A DNA stretch of 64,000 nt, taken from positions 3,596,001-3,660,000 of the forward strand of contig JAJQJQ010000003.1 of NCBI GenBank assembly GCA_028622995.1, in the 5' to 3' direction. How positions within the stretch are numbered: position 1 is the stretch's first letter; every line of letters begins with the position of its first letter. The stretch comes from Panagrolaimus kolymaensis. Lineage: Eukaryota; Nematoda; Chromadorea; Rhabditida; Panagrolaimidae. The position numbers and the translations under genes are program-made. Positions 27,440 to 40,211 of this stretch are shown piece after piece. The notes beneath the pieces were generated by a model. The model searched no databases. It was not told where the DNA came from and was given only the letters and a program-made list of their open reading frames with translations.

Positions 27440-29159
27440 ATGCCTAGCTCTTCTTTTGGTCAACCAGCGAAGTTACATAATATTTCACCTTCGACAAGTT
27501 CAGGAATTAAAAAAGATGTTCCATCACCAAAGAAAAGCGAATTTCATACTACTTCCTATGTTAAATATTCCAGGAGTAATTTTTTTATGTGGTAAAAGTT
27601 ATTGTATAATTTTTTTTAGAAACTGGAGCTTTAATGAAAGATCTTAAAGCTGCACCAAAGAAATATTTGTTTTACACTGCTGGCAATATTACCCTACCAG
27701 CTCTCATAGTTCCCACTGATGTCATTAGGGCTATTAATGAAACCCAACCCAAATTTACAATTAAAGAAGGAATTTTAGTTTATCTTGCTGCCGAACGAGT
27801 ATGTTGTTAGGTTAATTTTGGCATCTCTTTTAATACATATATTCGCATTATAGTTTAATGATCCAGCTAAAGCTGATTTACCTGGTCGTTCATCCGATGA
27901 ATGTGCTTTAATTTTCAAGCAAATTGTGAGTGATAAAAAAATATTTCAAGCTATTCAAGATGCTGCGCGCAAAATGGATGCAGAAATGCTTAAAGATATT
28001 ATGATTGATTTGCCTTTTACTGAAACAGAGGATGCAGCCATTAAGAACCTTAGTAGCAAGAAGCCACCAACTAACATGGAATCGGATAAGCTTCATCTTG
28101 AACACTTTTCTCATTTTCGTGGTAGAGAAGCTATTGAAGCTCGTTACTTATTTTTGAGGGAAACTTATCAACTTAATGATCAACCTAATCAAGAAGTTAG
28201 TTTTTTTTCTTCTGCAAAATGAAAGTCGATCATTCTTTATTTTAGGAGCAACTTATACTTCCGCCAACTAGTACACATTCGGATCAATTTGCATATTTAA
28301 CTGCTGCATCGACTCGTGAACTTAACTATCATTTGAATGTCGCTAAAACACTTGATCAAAATCCTGCACTTACTGGCATTGTTAACTGTCTATTAAATAA
28401 GCCTCATCTTGCTGGAATTATTAACCTTGGCTCAGCATTTTACGATGTTGCCACTTTCAATAATTTTCTAGTTATGGCGAAGAACAAATTAATTTATTTT
28501 TCAACCCTTAAAAGTTTGTCTTACTTTAAATCTTACAAATTTGTATTTATTCAACTATTTCAGATGAATACATGCATTATAACTATCTTTCTTTTGTTGT
28601 AAAGGAAAAAACTATTGTTTTTACAAACAGATTTTGTGTTGCTGTAATTATTAATGGTTTGTACCTTCCAACTGGGGCTAATATCGAACTTGCAAATAAC
28701 GCAACTCATGCTGTTGTTATCCCTGAATACATATCCTTTACTTATCATGGAAATTCAGCTTTTAAATATGAATTGATGGCAAAGAATGGGTATGTTTTAA
28801 TTATCTTTTAAGCTTGCGTATTTGTTTAATATTTTAGAACTAATAATTCAACAAAAGTTCCAACAAAAACAATTCCACATCATAGTTATAAAAAATCCGA
28901 AAGAATAAGAAGTGAGAGTGCTTCAATACCACCTGTTACTCCCATATTAAATGATCGAGATATTGAAGCTGTTGATTCTGATACAATAAAAGTAGCCGAT
29001 TTTGAAGTAAATAAAAATCATGAGATCGTTGATGTAAAAAAGTCTATGGAAAATATTGCTGCTGATGGTTTAGTCTTCTCATCAAATAATTTTCTTACCG
29101 ATTATATAGCTTATCAACGATATATGAGAGACGAAATGGATTTGAAAATGAAATTGTGA
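27440..29159 (+). CDS. Orphan protein, probably nematode-specific
   Basis: Exons approximately 27440-27575, 27620-27798, 27854-28195, 28246-28513, 28564-28789, 28839-29159; about 490 aa. I could not reconcile the last exon boundary by one base. The N-terminal 45 residues are Ser/Pro/Lys-rich and disordered-looking. The middle 350 residues are well mixed, with alternating helix- and strand-like stretches (for example YLFYTAGNITLPALIVPTDV; LAGIINLGSAFYDVATFNNF). The last 100 are again polar with a Lys/Ser patch and an acidic stretch. No signal peptide or TM segment and no motif I recognise. Good splice signals and codon composition support a real gene. Confidence 0.7.
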
Positions 29160-29971
29160 CGAATGGCTAAAAAAATATTCATTTTTGTTTTATCAAACTT
29201 TTTCTCATTAACACATCATCTCAACTATTTTTATTTTGTTTTTTTTGTAAAAGTTTTGAACTTTTGTTGTAGGTTTATTGATCTTTCATTTTATTTTTGT
29301 TTGTTATTTTATGCTAACCTTTTATAAAAGTTTTAATTATTTTACATAAAAACAAAACCCAGCAAGCTACATATTATAATTTTCCACTTGTTTATGCTTG
29401 ATTCGAAAGGTTCATGTTCCTTTTGAAGAAAAAAAAAGAACAAAATGACATCATTTCATGTGCTCCACTCTCTCCCTCATATTTTAAGTCTGCAGTTGAT
29501 TAAATATAATAAAAAACTGCTTCCTATAACATCGCAAAAAAAAAGAAAGAGAAATGAAACTCTTGTTTTATTAATTTTTAAGCATTTTTTTGTCTTTAAA
29601 ACAATTTATTGCTGGAATGCAAATTTTTTGGGATACATTTAACAAATAACAATAAAAGGTTCAAATGTTCATAAGTACCAAAAAGATTAATTTTTGGACA
29701 GTTTTTTAAAAATCAAAATTATTAATATCCATAAAAAGTCAAACAAAGCTATCCACACCTGCTTCTTCTTCTTTTTATTATTATTATTATTTGTCTCAAA
29801 AATGCTTATGACAAAGGGACAAATAGATGAAAAAGAGTGAGTGATTCGAACACGCGGAAAATAAAATAAATGAATATTTATAGAAGCTAAATCATCGCTT
29901 GTTTTGTCAGTAGAAAAAAAGAATCAAGCAAGCTAGAGCTAATAAATAATAAAAAAATTAGTCTTTAAAAA
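29160..29971. other. Intergenic spacer
   Basis: 810 bp AT-rich; a 65-codon frame at 29445-29642 is compositional. No gene seen. Confidence 0.45.
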
Positions 29972-30829
29972 ATGAATTTTTTAACGCTAGGGATTTTTTT
30001 CATTTTTATTGAAATTTGTGCTGGAGAAGTTTCATCTTTATCTTTGATTTCTCGCAGCAAACGTCAAAATGTTTATTATTTATGTGGAAATTATCCAAAT
30101 AAATTTTATTCATTTTATCGTAAGTTTTGGAATTCTTAGAAGTAACTTTATTTTAATTTGAGTCTATAGCTTGCTGGTATAATCAGAATCAATGTTCAAA
30201 TGGTGGTCGAATGATTGGAGTTGGATGCTCAACTGCAGCTCAATGCACTCCATATTATAGCGGAGTGTCTGCTTGCATTAATGGTTGTTGTTGTACAGTA
30301 CCTAATTCACCATCGCCCACACCACCAATTGGTGGAAGTTCAGGTAATTATGATTTGAATATCAAAGATATAATTAATGCTTTAGGGTTTTGTCCAAATG
30401 GAGCTTTATCTTCCACAAGATGTAGCGCTATTGGTCAATGTACTACAGGACAAACATGTATGAATGGACTTTGTTGTACTACATCTGGAAATGAATGGCA
30501 ATGTAAAACTTTTAAATTTCTAATTATCACTAAAACTATGTATATATTTTTTAGTTGCATGTGGTGGCCTTGCAGCTATCGCAAGTTGTACTAACAGTCA
30601 ATGCCAACAAGGTTTCAGTTGTACCCCTTCAAATTATTGTTGTGAATGCCCTGTCGGCAGAAGCAGTGGTCGATGCAATAACGGTTCATGCCCCAGTGGA
30701 TTTACATGTCAAGCAAATGGTTATTGTTGTTCATCATGTCCTGGCAATGTTACTCCATACGGTGCATGCCGTAACGGAACCTGTGGTGGCGGGGCTACAT
30801 GCCGAGCAGGAAATATTTGCTGTCTTTAA
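29972..30829 (+). CDS. Secreted cysteine-rich repeat protein
   Basis: Exons 29972-30119, 30170-30502, 30555-30829 give 251 aa. Signal peptide of about 19 residues, then a dibasic site SRSKR near residue 33 that could release a propeptide. The mature part is a string of Cys-rich modules of about 35-40 residues, each with the pattern C-x(5-8)-C-x(5)-C-x(5)-C-x(4)-CC (for example SAIGQCTTGQTCMNGLCC). At least five such modules occur, separated once by a Pro/Ser/Gly linker and a non-Cys segment. This resembles lustrin-type or EB-type modules of nematode cuticle and secreted proteins. Function unknown; extracellular matrix or secretion product is an inference. Confidence 0.75.
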
Positions 30830-30946
30830 AATGTAAAGAAATAAATCAAACGCATGAACAAAAAATAAATAAATAGCATTTATTTCTTAACACCATTAAT
30901 ACATATGTACATACAAATATTTTTTTAAAAGTCAAATTAGCTACGT

Positions 30947-32836
30947 CTATGAATGAACACTGCTAAATCGACTGTGAAAACTAAAACTGGATCCTTTTCC
31001 AACTAATACTTTACGAAATGCTGAACGAAAATCTCTTGAAACTGCCGCATAAAGTAATGGATTCACAGCCGAATTAGCATAACCTAACCAAAAGGCTATA
31101 GTAAAAAGCCATCCAGGAACGCATTTATCAATCGGGCATGTTTGATACGCCTAAAAACAACAATCCTATAAATTTTAGAGGCAGACTAAAAGCAGCATAC
31201 CTGTAAGATATAAATTATTGTAAATGGCAACCAGCAAATTGTAAAACATCCAACAACTATTCCAATCGTTCTTGCAACCCGTAATTCTGTTCTCAATGAT
31301 TGTCTATTTTTATTTATTGGAGGATAAAAAACCATGCGTTGGCTAAAATTTAAATTTTAAATTTATTTGATGTCATTAAAATTTAGTTTTATGTAAAAAA
31401 ATATCCACCTGTATTTACTTGGTTTATTCTCTGCTACAAATGCAGCTAAAATAGCAGGGTACCATACACTGCTGCGAGCTGTTTTTTCAATCATACTTTG
31501 TTGTGGATAAAACCGATTATTACTATATTCCACCGGTTCAAAGATCTTTGTTTTAACAAGAGTAGATTTTGCATCTAAAACAAAAAAGCTTTTTTGCAAA
31601 AATTTAAAAACATTCTTTTTCTCAAATTACCTGCTTTAATTATTTTCTTTGTTGTCATAGTCGGAATCCAACCTTCTTTATTTATAATTATGTCATCATT
31701 ATTAAAAGTTGTTTCAAAATTTGGAATGGTTGAAATGCTGGATGACCTTTTACGTTGTATCGTTACATACATTTTTTGTTCTTTGTTGTTATTACTTCCA
31801 GTTGGCATTTCATAATGTCGAAAACTATTACTATGTCCTCTGAGAGAAGGATATTGATATTGAGATGTTGGAATGTTTCCTCCTATTCCACCTCGAGAAC
31901 GCATTGAAGAACTTCGTGAATTTTTAAATTTATTTATGGCGGCTGTTGAATTTCGATTTTCCGCGCCTCCTCCACGATGAACTCTCAAGCATGTACTTCC
32001 ATTTTGGGAAGAAGATATAGTAGTGCCATTACTGGATTGAGAAGTTAATGGAAGAGGTAAAAGTCGAGGACGGCTAGATCCTTGAACAGTTTGAAATATT
32101 GAAATATTTAGAATTATCTAAAACACCAAATAATTTTGTGTCTAAATTTTGAAAAAAGAAATTACCATAAAAATTGTTGGTAAAATGAAAGAAACCATAG
32201 CAGAAAATAAAATATAAAAATTATTGCTTGTCATTGGAGTACACGTTTTTGGAATAGGAATTATTGAAATATTATTATTTCTTGTTTTTGAGTTCTCAAC
32301 ATTCTGCGTTGTTTCTATACTATCATAAATAAGTGGAGGAAATGCTAGGCACGCTGATATCGCCCATACAGTAGAAATGGTAATTTTTATCATTCTACTT
32401 GATGATATGAATTTGTATTTAATTGGTTGTTTAACCGCCATATAACGATCAAAACTTATTGCAAGTAAATTATAAATGGATGCAGTACTAAATAATACAT
32501 CCAAGGCCAACCATATTTGACACCATAATTCGTTAAAAATCCATTCACTATAATACTCCTAAAAAATAATAAACCAAAAAATAATTATTTTATTTGAGAG
32601 TTTAGACTCACTTGAATCATAGAAAATGGCAATATAATAACACCAAGTAAAAAATCTGCGAGGGTCAAAGATAATACAATATAATTTGTGGAAGTATGAA
32701 GAGATTTTTGGGTAATTAAAATATACAATACAAAAATATTTCCTAATACTACAACAACATTTATTGTTCCAAGGGTTATTGGAATGGGTAATGACCATCC
32801 ACCTCTATCATGTTCTTGTAGCCATATTTCGGACAT
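30947..32836 (-). CDS. Class A biogenic amine receptor (GPCR)
   Basis: Predicted plasma-membrane receptor for an amine such as octopamine, tyramine, dopamine or serotonin. Minus-strand exons: 32836-32612, 32558-32166, 32117-31631, 31574-31409, 31342-31201, 31150-30947; 538 aa, phases close. Seven membrane segments: TM2 with [14 protein letters not shown]3 ending FDRYMAV (the DRY motif), TM4 with [19 protein letters not shown]6 with CFTICWLPF and TM7 with [14 protein letters not shown], all amine-receptor signatures. A Cys in ECL1 (ELWCQIW) and one in ECL2 can form the conserved disulfide. Intracellular loop 3 is long, about 210 residues, Ser/Arg-rich and low-complexity. The FPPL in TM4 recalls alpha-adrenergic/octopamine receptors, but the ligand cannot be fixed. 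ATG lies directly after an acceptor AG. Confidence 0.88.
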
Positions 32837-35800
32837 ACTGAAAAAAAAAATTAAATTTACCTAAGGCACTTTTTTGTATAATTAAAAAATGCATTTATTT
32901 TAGCAAAGACATTTTTTCTTTCGCGGCTATTTAAAAGTAACTTGTGAAAATGTTTATTCGATTGTTGTGGCCCAATTAAATGGAAAAAAAGAATGAAAGA
33001 TCGCATCATAAGAATTCTCAATGTTTCTTAGACCTCTTCTGCTTCTTTTGGTCTCGAGGGAATATGCAGCATTTTTTTCTTAAACGATAAGTGGAAAGTG
33101 GGAGTGCGCAAAGATAGACGACGGCATTAAAAATAAATGTATGCACCCAAAACATAAAATTAAAAAAAAGAAGAAAGAAGAATAAAAAAGTTTAAAATTA
33201 ATATATTATAACCTTGCTGCTTTGTATTGCAAGCATGCTTTTATTTTTTTTAAAGCAATTATTCAAACTTTGCTGCTGTTGGGTGCCATTAATTTATGTT
33301 TTTTTATAAAAAGAAGTCCATCAAGAGCAAGCAAACACCCTAAAAAAGAGATGGAAAAAATAGAAACACTTTAAAAAAATGCCTAAGAAAAAACAAAAGA
33401 TAAAAAATGTAAGCAAATGTAAGTATTTTTTTATGGTTGTTGGAAGAAAAAAATAAAATGAAGGAGCACTTAATAATTTTTTTCTTTATATGGCTCGACA
33501 CAACAACAATCAAGATTGGCTAAATCTTTAAAAGTGTCGAGAAGGAGACGACGCAACTTCCTAATACAACATCATTCAAGCCTTACATCCAACCATATTT
33601 CTTTCATTTTTCCATAAAAAGTGGAAAAGCTTTTAAACGAACATTTACAGACTAACAACAACAACTTCATTTAAAATATTTCTTTTTTTACATGACAAAA
33701 AATATAAAAATAAATATAAATATAAAAATAAAAATAAAAAAGTTTTGTCTTTGATGTTTGCATATTTATCTAAAGGTGTTTGATTTTGTTGATTTATAAA
33801 AACCAAATTTGAGGTTGGTGTCAAAATTAGAAACAACAACAGATTAAAAATCTTACCTTAAAAAGTTAGCATACTTAAATAATGTGGGGTAAAGAGAAAT
33901 TTATTATGTATTCATATAAAATTAGGCAGCCCAGAGATCAAAAAAAGAAAATAATAAAATAAAAAAGAGAGAAAGCATGAAAAGGTTAGGTAGCAGGAAG
34001 CATAAAATATAAATAATGGTCTTTTCCAAATTTGGTTAGTTTGTGGCAGTAACTAATTGCATAAAAAAATATATGGAAGACTTTATATTTTAAAAGGTTT
34101 ATTCTTTTGAATAACTGAAAGCAATGAAGAAAAAGAAGAATATTTCAACCAACGTAATAGTGAATTTATAATTTTTTTTTAAATTTTGTCAATGATGAAA
34201 CTTGAGATGATGGTAAGAATATAAATAAAAAATAGAAAGAAAAAAAGAATAATAGACCCAAAATCTTCTTATTTTTCTTTGTTTAAATAGTAGCACCGGA
34301 TGGATGAAAAAAGAAACTTCATTGTCAAAAGTTAAGCAACTTTTTTTTTCTTTCTGTAGAAACTAAAACAGAAAATAAAAAATAAAAAGAGAGGGAAAAA
34401 GTGAAAATAATTAATAACAAAAAACGGCTAAAGTAGGAAGTACTTGAAGGTGCCACTCATAGTTCAAAAAGCATAAGAAAATAGTATGTAAAAGCGCGTG
34501 TGCTTCTTCCGTTCAGACTTAAAAATGAACCAGAATAAAATATTGTATAAATGTTTGAAAAATCTAAGATCTTCGTTTTTTTCAAAAAAAATTGGAATAA
34601 TTAAGTTTTTAAAAGTCTATAAATTAAACCTTTAAAATAAAATTACTCTAAAAATTTTTTCTCAGACATTAAAGGACATTTATGAATTGAAAAGCTTGTG
34701 ACTGACTAGCGATCATCATCTTTAGAACTTATCATTTTGCATTCAGACATTAGTATGCAAGAAGGGATAAAAAAAACTATTAAAATATTTAAGACAAAGT
34801 TTTAAATAATTAATTCGAAAGAAAAATCGCTTAAACCAAAAATTTATTTAATTGGCCAATTAACAACAAAGAAGAGCAAATAAAGGAGCAGCAAACGAAG
34901 ATTGCAATTACAAAATCTTAAAAGCAGCACAAAAACCTTTTTCGTTGTTAAAAATGTTGCTGCAAAAAAAACTAAAAAACAAAAGGTTATTCTATCATTC
35001 AAATGTAAAAGAATAAAAAATTGTTACGTTTTATTTTTTTTTTCAACTCATTCTTGGGGAAACCTTATATTGGTTAACCTTATTTTCGCATCATCATCAT
35101 TCATGCCTCGAATAAAATAAAAATGAAACAAATAAAAAACACAGAATAAAAAAAAGAAGAGGAAAAGTCAGTTAGTTTTCCCTAAAGAATATAGCCCTCC
35201 GAGTGTGAGACATCATCCTTCATCGGTTTTTTTTTGAATTTAAACGTTATCAAATTTTTCGGCAATTTTTTTACACTTCTTTTTTTTCTCAAAATAAAAT
35301 AAAAGCTTATTGAAATATTTTTATTTTTCTGACAAATTTTTATAACAAAAAATAAGAGGAAAAAAATAGACAGATTATGAGAAAGTTAAGAAGAAGCTTC
35401 CTGTCACGTTGGTTTTTTTGTTGGATGATTTATTTTTGTTACTTTTTTTCGTCTTCTTTTACTTTTTATTTTTCTTACTTTTTCTTCAGCTGACTGTAAC
35501 ATATTTTTTATTTTTATTTTTTAAGCAAACATTTGCAGGTTTGATTCAGCGAAAAAAAAGAAAATAGAAAAAAAAGAGTTCATGCAAACAAAAACAATCT
35601 TATTTGAAAAAAAAATAATAATAAATTGGGCAAAAAAAAATAACAGTGGTTTAATATGTTTTTGCTAAAAAAGCTTTTTGACGTTTGAATATTTTTTAAT
35701 TTATAAAAAATTTAACTAATAATTCTTAATTTAAAAATCCAAGCCTAACTAACACCTGCAACACGCTTTATCAGAATGGAGATATAGAAAACTCAAGGTG

Positions 35801-36271
35801 ACGTGAAAGTTAAATTTGCATTGTATCAAATATTAAAATTTTGCTGCAGCAACAACAACACCTTGAGAAAATAAAAGGTTGCTTCAGACAAAAAAAAATT
35901 AATGGAAAGGCTAACGTTTTTTAAAATATCAGACTTTTCTAAAAAAAATAGGAAGTTGTTTGACGTAAGAAAAAAAATATTTGAGACAGTAGTATTTTTT
36001 GGGAATATTTTAAAAAGTAACAAACTCTTTTAAGCATTATTTGAACGTTTAAATAATGTCCGACTTTTATATTGAAATATTTTTATCTTATTATTTCCGG
36101 CTTTTTTTTGTTCGTTTTTCTTACGCCATCATAGCACCTGATAGGTTTGGTATCTATAAAAAGATTGCAACAACAACAATTATTAAAGTCAATACATTGT
36201 AATAATAAGTGACAAATTGAATAATATAATAATTAATTTATTATAAATACTTTTAATTATTAATAAAACAA
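32837..36271. other. 3.4-kb A-rich non-coding region
   Basis: Long spacer upstream of the GPCR (-) and downstream of the astacin gene (-). The + strand is strongly A-rich. Simple-sequence stretches occur, e.g. 33695-33740 (AAATAT/AAAAT repeats). ORFs are short and compositional. It must hold the GPCR promoter and possibly 5' UTR exons, none identifiable. Confidence 0.5.
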
Positions 36272-37683
36272 TTAAGAACAGAGATTACAAGTTTTAGCAC
36301 AAAGTGATGAATCGTAAAATTTGCTGGTACAAAAACCATTGAGAACAAATTTAGCGCAATTGGGAAGCTGAAAATTAATATTTAAGAAGTGTTTTAAAAA
36401 ATAACTCAAGATTTGATACCTTATCTTCGCAAATAGGAGAATGTTCAAACTTTGTGGTGGGACAATAGCCACAAGTTAAGGCGCAATGTTCAGTGGCTAA
36501 TTTTTTGTACAAAGGATTGGAACAAATTGCGCTGTTTAGAAGCTCTGAGCATCCTGTCCCTTTGTCATAGCAATCTCCATTAGTCGTTCGAGCTAAAAAT
36601 ACTTTTCCTCTTTATTTATTTTTGTTGACGACTAACCTGCGGAAGCTGAACATTTTCCAAGATTATTTAGTTTTGTAATATCCAAAGAAGTTAATTCAAA
36701 ATTATCCAAAAGTTGAACACCCGCCTAAAATAAAGACTTTTTTTGCTTCATTTATTTAAATTATTACCTTGAGAGGAATCATAGTCGCAAGTTTTTGACC
36801 TGTTTGAGGATCTCTTTTCCCAAACGCAGTTCCATCATAATGCATAATTGATTGATAATCATATGGTTCATATTTATAATCCACTTCATTTGGAGAAATT
36901 AAACCAAAATTAGCCATTTTATCTGATTCAACATTTTTATATTCAACTTTAATATATTGATCGCGATCGGGTCTTTGATGTTCATGTTCCAAACCAAGAA
37001 CATGCATAACTTCGTGAATCACAATAAAATCATAAATGCAACCTTCAGAAAGGGAAAGAATTTGGCGGCCTCCTAAAAAAACAAGCAAAACAACAAAAAT
37101 GTTTATGTAAAAAAAGTTTTTTGAGAATTGAAAACTAAAAAAGGTTATTTACCTATTTTTCCAACATACGAATAACATCCATCTCGTTTATCAATTTCAA
37201 GATAATTCATTTGATTCGTATATTTTGGGAATCGAAAACAACTAACTCTTTCAATATTTTTTAATGAATTTTCTATTATTAGTTTTCTATAAATAAATCG
37301 AAAGGCATTAATCTAAAATTAAAATCTTTAACCAAATCTCACTCGGATGCAGTATATTTATTTGATAATTTAAATGGTATAATATTATTTTCCCATCGAT
37401 TATTTCTTCGTTCTTTAATTGCAACATTTTTGGCCCCACCATTATATTTTCGAAATTGTATTTGTTTTGGAGATAAAACTATAAAAAACAAAAAAAGACT
37501 TTAATTAAACTAGAATTAAATAAGTAAAGGAAGCATTAAATGGCACATACTTATATCGTCATGAATAATACTCATGTTGACGTTGATGTTCTTGTCATTG
37601 GGAAGCATCGCATTGGTTTCAACAAAAAATAAAAATAACAATGAAAAAATATAAAAATTTGTTTCAATGCTGTTGGTCAGCAT
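36272..37683 (-). CDS. nas: Astacin-family zinc metalloprotease with ShK domains
   Basis: Secreted endopeptidase of the nematode astacin (NAS) type. Minus-strand exons: 37683-37551, 37478-37343, 37286-37153, 37072-36768, 36724-36637, 36592-36420, 36367-36272; 354 aa. Order: signal peptide (residues 1-25), short prosegment, catalytic domain with zinc motif HEVMHVLGLEHEHQRPDRD (HExxHxxGxxHE) and Met-turn SIMHYDGTAFG, then two C-terminal Cys-rich ShK-type domains (each with six Cys, ending CGYC and CNLC). Met at 37713 is an alternative start; 37683 is chosen because the signal peptide begins there. The prosegment is very short and I see no clear aspartate switch. Roles in cuticle, feeding or moulting are family-level possibilities. 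Confidence 0.9.
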
Positions 37684-38600
37684 TTTTTTGCTGGACGACT
37701 GTAGTAGAAGCAAAACCGTTTTGCTTGCTTTTATAGTTTCTTCTTATCATTTTTGAATTTTTTGTTTTAAACAAATGTCTTTGTTGCGATGACGACTTCC
37801 TTTTTTTTAATTTGTCTCTTTTTTGTAAAAATTTTTTATTCTTCTTTGCTCAAATGTATTATTTCAATTTTAGTTATGTTTGTTTGCGTTGGCAGATGTC
37901 TAAATTAAAAAAAATGGTCCGGTAGTATTGTCCAGCAAAAAAGAAGAAACAAAAGCAACAATGAAAAGAAAAATTTTAAGCATACAAAATTAAGAATGTA
38001 CTTGAAATATGTCTCCAAAAATGAAACTACTTCCAAAAAACATGATTAAATAACTTCATGTAATTTAAAAATAATAATAAATAAATGTCAAAAGAAAGAA
38101 GGAAAAAAATTATGTGATATTCACTGGAATGAGTCAAATACGAAATAGATAAAAGAAAGCCTTGCCCTGCTGAACCTTAAGAATCTTCATCCATGTTTTT
38201 AAGCTGACTAACATTTTAAAATTTTATTTCCTTGAAAAAAATGTAATCATGGATTTAACAAAAATAAATTTGTAGCAATAACAGAATTAAAATAATATAT
38301 ATTCATATATTGACAAATTAAGCCTCAATTTAGAATCAAGATAAATACATATAATCAAAATTTAAAATGTTTCCCATTACAGTATACCTTTTCATAAATA
38401 ATTTGCACCTTTTTTTATCAAAGCTGCATTTTTTCCTTCCAATAAAAAAAAGCTTTTAACGAACGTCATTCCTTTGCTGTCATTATTTTCACACAAAAAA
38501 CTCAAAATGCTTTAAAACAAAAAACATTAAGTTGCAAAAAAAGAAAAACAGAACTTCTTTAGATAGCTTCAAATTTTATTGAGTTAGACAGCTAACTTTA
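37684..38600. other. Upstream region of the astacin gene
   Basis: 900 bp AT-rich spacer ending at the left arm of the inverted repeat. No gene seen. Confidence 0.4.
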
Positions 38601-38797
38601 GGCTTTTATTGAAAGTAGCGCGGTAGCGCGGTAGCGCCGTTTTCTTTCGTGTTGGGACCACTCCTTTTCATTTTTTCAATTATTGAAAGTAGCGCCGAAG
38701 GTAGCGCCATCATTTTTTTGATTACTTTTTCACAGAATTAGGCAAATAATTAAAAAGGTTTTTTATTTTATAAATATATTTATTATTTCTCAATTAT
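38601..38797 (+). repeat. Inverted repeat, left arm (197 bp)
   Basis: Starts GGCTTTTATTGAAAGTAGCG and ends near TCAATTAT. The reverse complement of 53050-53246 matches it base for base over the first about 170 bp, with three mismatches in the last 25. It contains a GC-rich core in otherwise AT-rich DNA with five copies of GGTAGCGC-like motifs and an internal repetition of TTGAAAGTAGCGC. Flanks outside the arms diverge. Confidence 0.93.
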
Positions 38798-38862
38798 CAC
38801 GCATACTGTTTAAAAATATATCTGTATATTCCTTGTCACAATTGAACTTTTTTTTTGTGTCC

Positions 38863-39537
38863 ATGGATTGGAAATTGCATCAGGATTGTGAAATGATTGA
38901 ATCATCTTCCCCATATGGATCGGATTCTATTGAGAAGTATGTTTACTTAAAGGTAGCTCTTTTCATGGAAAATGAAAGGAATGAAAAAAAAAATGCTTGC
39001 GCAGAATGTGTATGAATGAAAAGCATTAGAAAGGTCGATGATTTGCCACCATTTTATTGTGCTTTATTATTAACTTCCCCATAATTTAATCCATTTTGTC
39101 TTTAAGAGTTTTTAAGCTCGACTTTCAAATACTTATGGTTCCAATATGTTAATTGGTATTTAATAATTTTAAAACTTGTTACTATAAAAATTTATGATAG
39201 CTTGCATTGGGATTTTGCGCCAGTTTATGGACCCTTAAAAATGATTGTTGAAGCTTATGTCAATATGCGAGTCGAATATGACCATAAATATGCAACTGTA
39301 AATTTACAACTTAATGAATACAATTGTGATGTTCACATTTGTCGAATGGCAGAAGAAATATGTTTTAACGGTGAAAATAGGTTTTTTGTGCCATCCCATG
39401 CATTTAAAGAAAGAGCTTTTGTTCAAATAAATCTCCCTTTTTATGGTATCTTAAATGTTTGGCGACAAATCGGCCAACATGCAAATGATTTTGTAGATCC
39501 AATAGAGCATTTAGGATATATTTTTAATAACAATTAA
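38863..39537 (+). CDS. Small protein with weak galectin-like features
   Basis: Exons 38863-38936 and 39201-39537 give 136 aa with matched phase. The protein is all-beta in appearance (VNMRVEYDHKYATVNLQL; FVQINLPFYGIL), and the order of blocks, including a late G-x-H-x(3)-F stretch followed by IEHLGYIF, recalls the galectin fold, but the carbohydrate-binding H-N-R / W-x-E-R residues are not conserved. No signal peptide. It sits 66 bp inside the left inverted-repeat arm. Could be a decayed or very divergent galectin-like gene, or an unrelated orphan. Confidence 0.4.
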
Positions 39538-39748
39538 CAAAATAAAAACAGCGATGATAATTTGATTGCTGGAAGTTAAAGATGAACAAGATAAAGAACC
39601 AATGACATTCAACGAACAAAGTAAAAAAAAAATCAATAGATTAATGATGAAACAATTGATATTATTATGAACAGAGATGTTATCGATGGCCATGATGATA
39701 GACTTTTAGTAAGTGCAATTTGTTTGGGATTTCATTTTTCACAATTGA

Positions 39749-40108
39749 GGTCCATCGAATGGTGGTGCTAAATATTTAGAACAAGGTCCGGTTGAATATG
39801 GAGCTCAACGATTACTAACTAATACAGTTTTTAATAATAAAAAATTCAAAATCGAAGATTTAGAAATTGTCACATGGAGAGGAAATATTTATGATTCTTA
39901 TATTTCTACGGCTATAATTCGTCCTGACAATACCAAAGAAAGTTTCGTTATTGAAGATTTTAATATAAACCTCGATACTGCCGATGCTGTAACGACATAT
40001 CCATTTATCAAAAGACATTATTTCAAGTGTTTACCGGAATTAATTTTTTTATTTCCCGGTAAATATGATGGATTAGGGTTGACCGTTTTTAGCTTTAGGT
40101 TATTATGA
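39749..40108 (+). pseudogene. Orphan exon-like ORF, possibly decayed
   Basis: 119 sense codons (GPSNGGAKYLEQGPVEYG at the start, KYDGLGLTVFSFRLL at the end) with protein-like composition but no in-frame ATG at the start. An acceptor-like AG at 39748-39749 precedes it, and a donor-like GTAAG at 39709 ends a short ATG frame (39667-39708), but their phases do not match. So either an upstream exon is missing or the gene is broken. No family recognised. Confidence 0.35.
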
Positions 40109-40211
40109 GAGCTAAGAAGGTATTCTCATCTATGAAATTTTTTTAAATAAAGCCTTTTTGGTAAATAAGCCCGACCATTCTTTCATTTTGCTTTCACAAT
40201 AATAGTCTGTC

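Noticed and set aside
33695..33740. AT-rich repeat as a CRISPR or satellite array
   Set aside because: Irregular low-complexity A/T sequence without constant repeat-spacer structure.
38601..38797. The 197-bp arm as a complete MITE with its own terminal inverted repeats
   Set aside because: Its two ends are not complementary to each other and no flanking duplication was found; kept only as a repeat arm.
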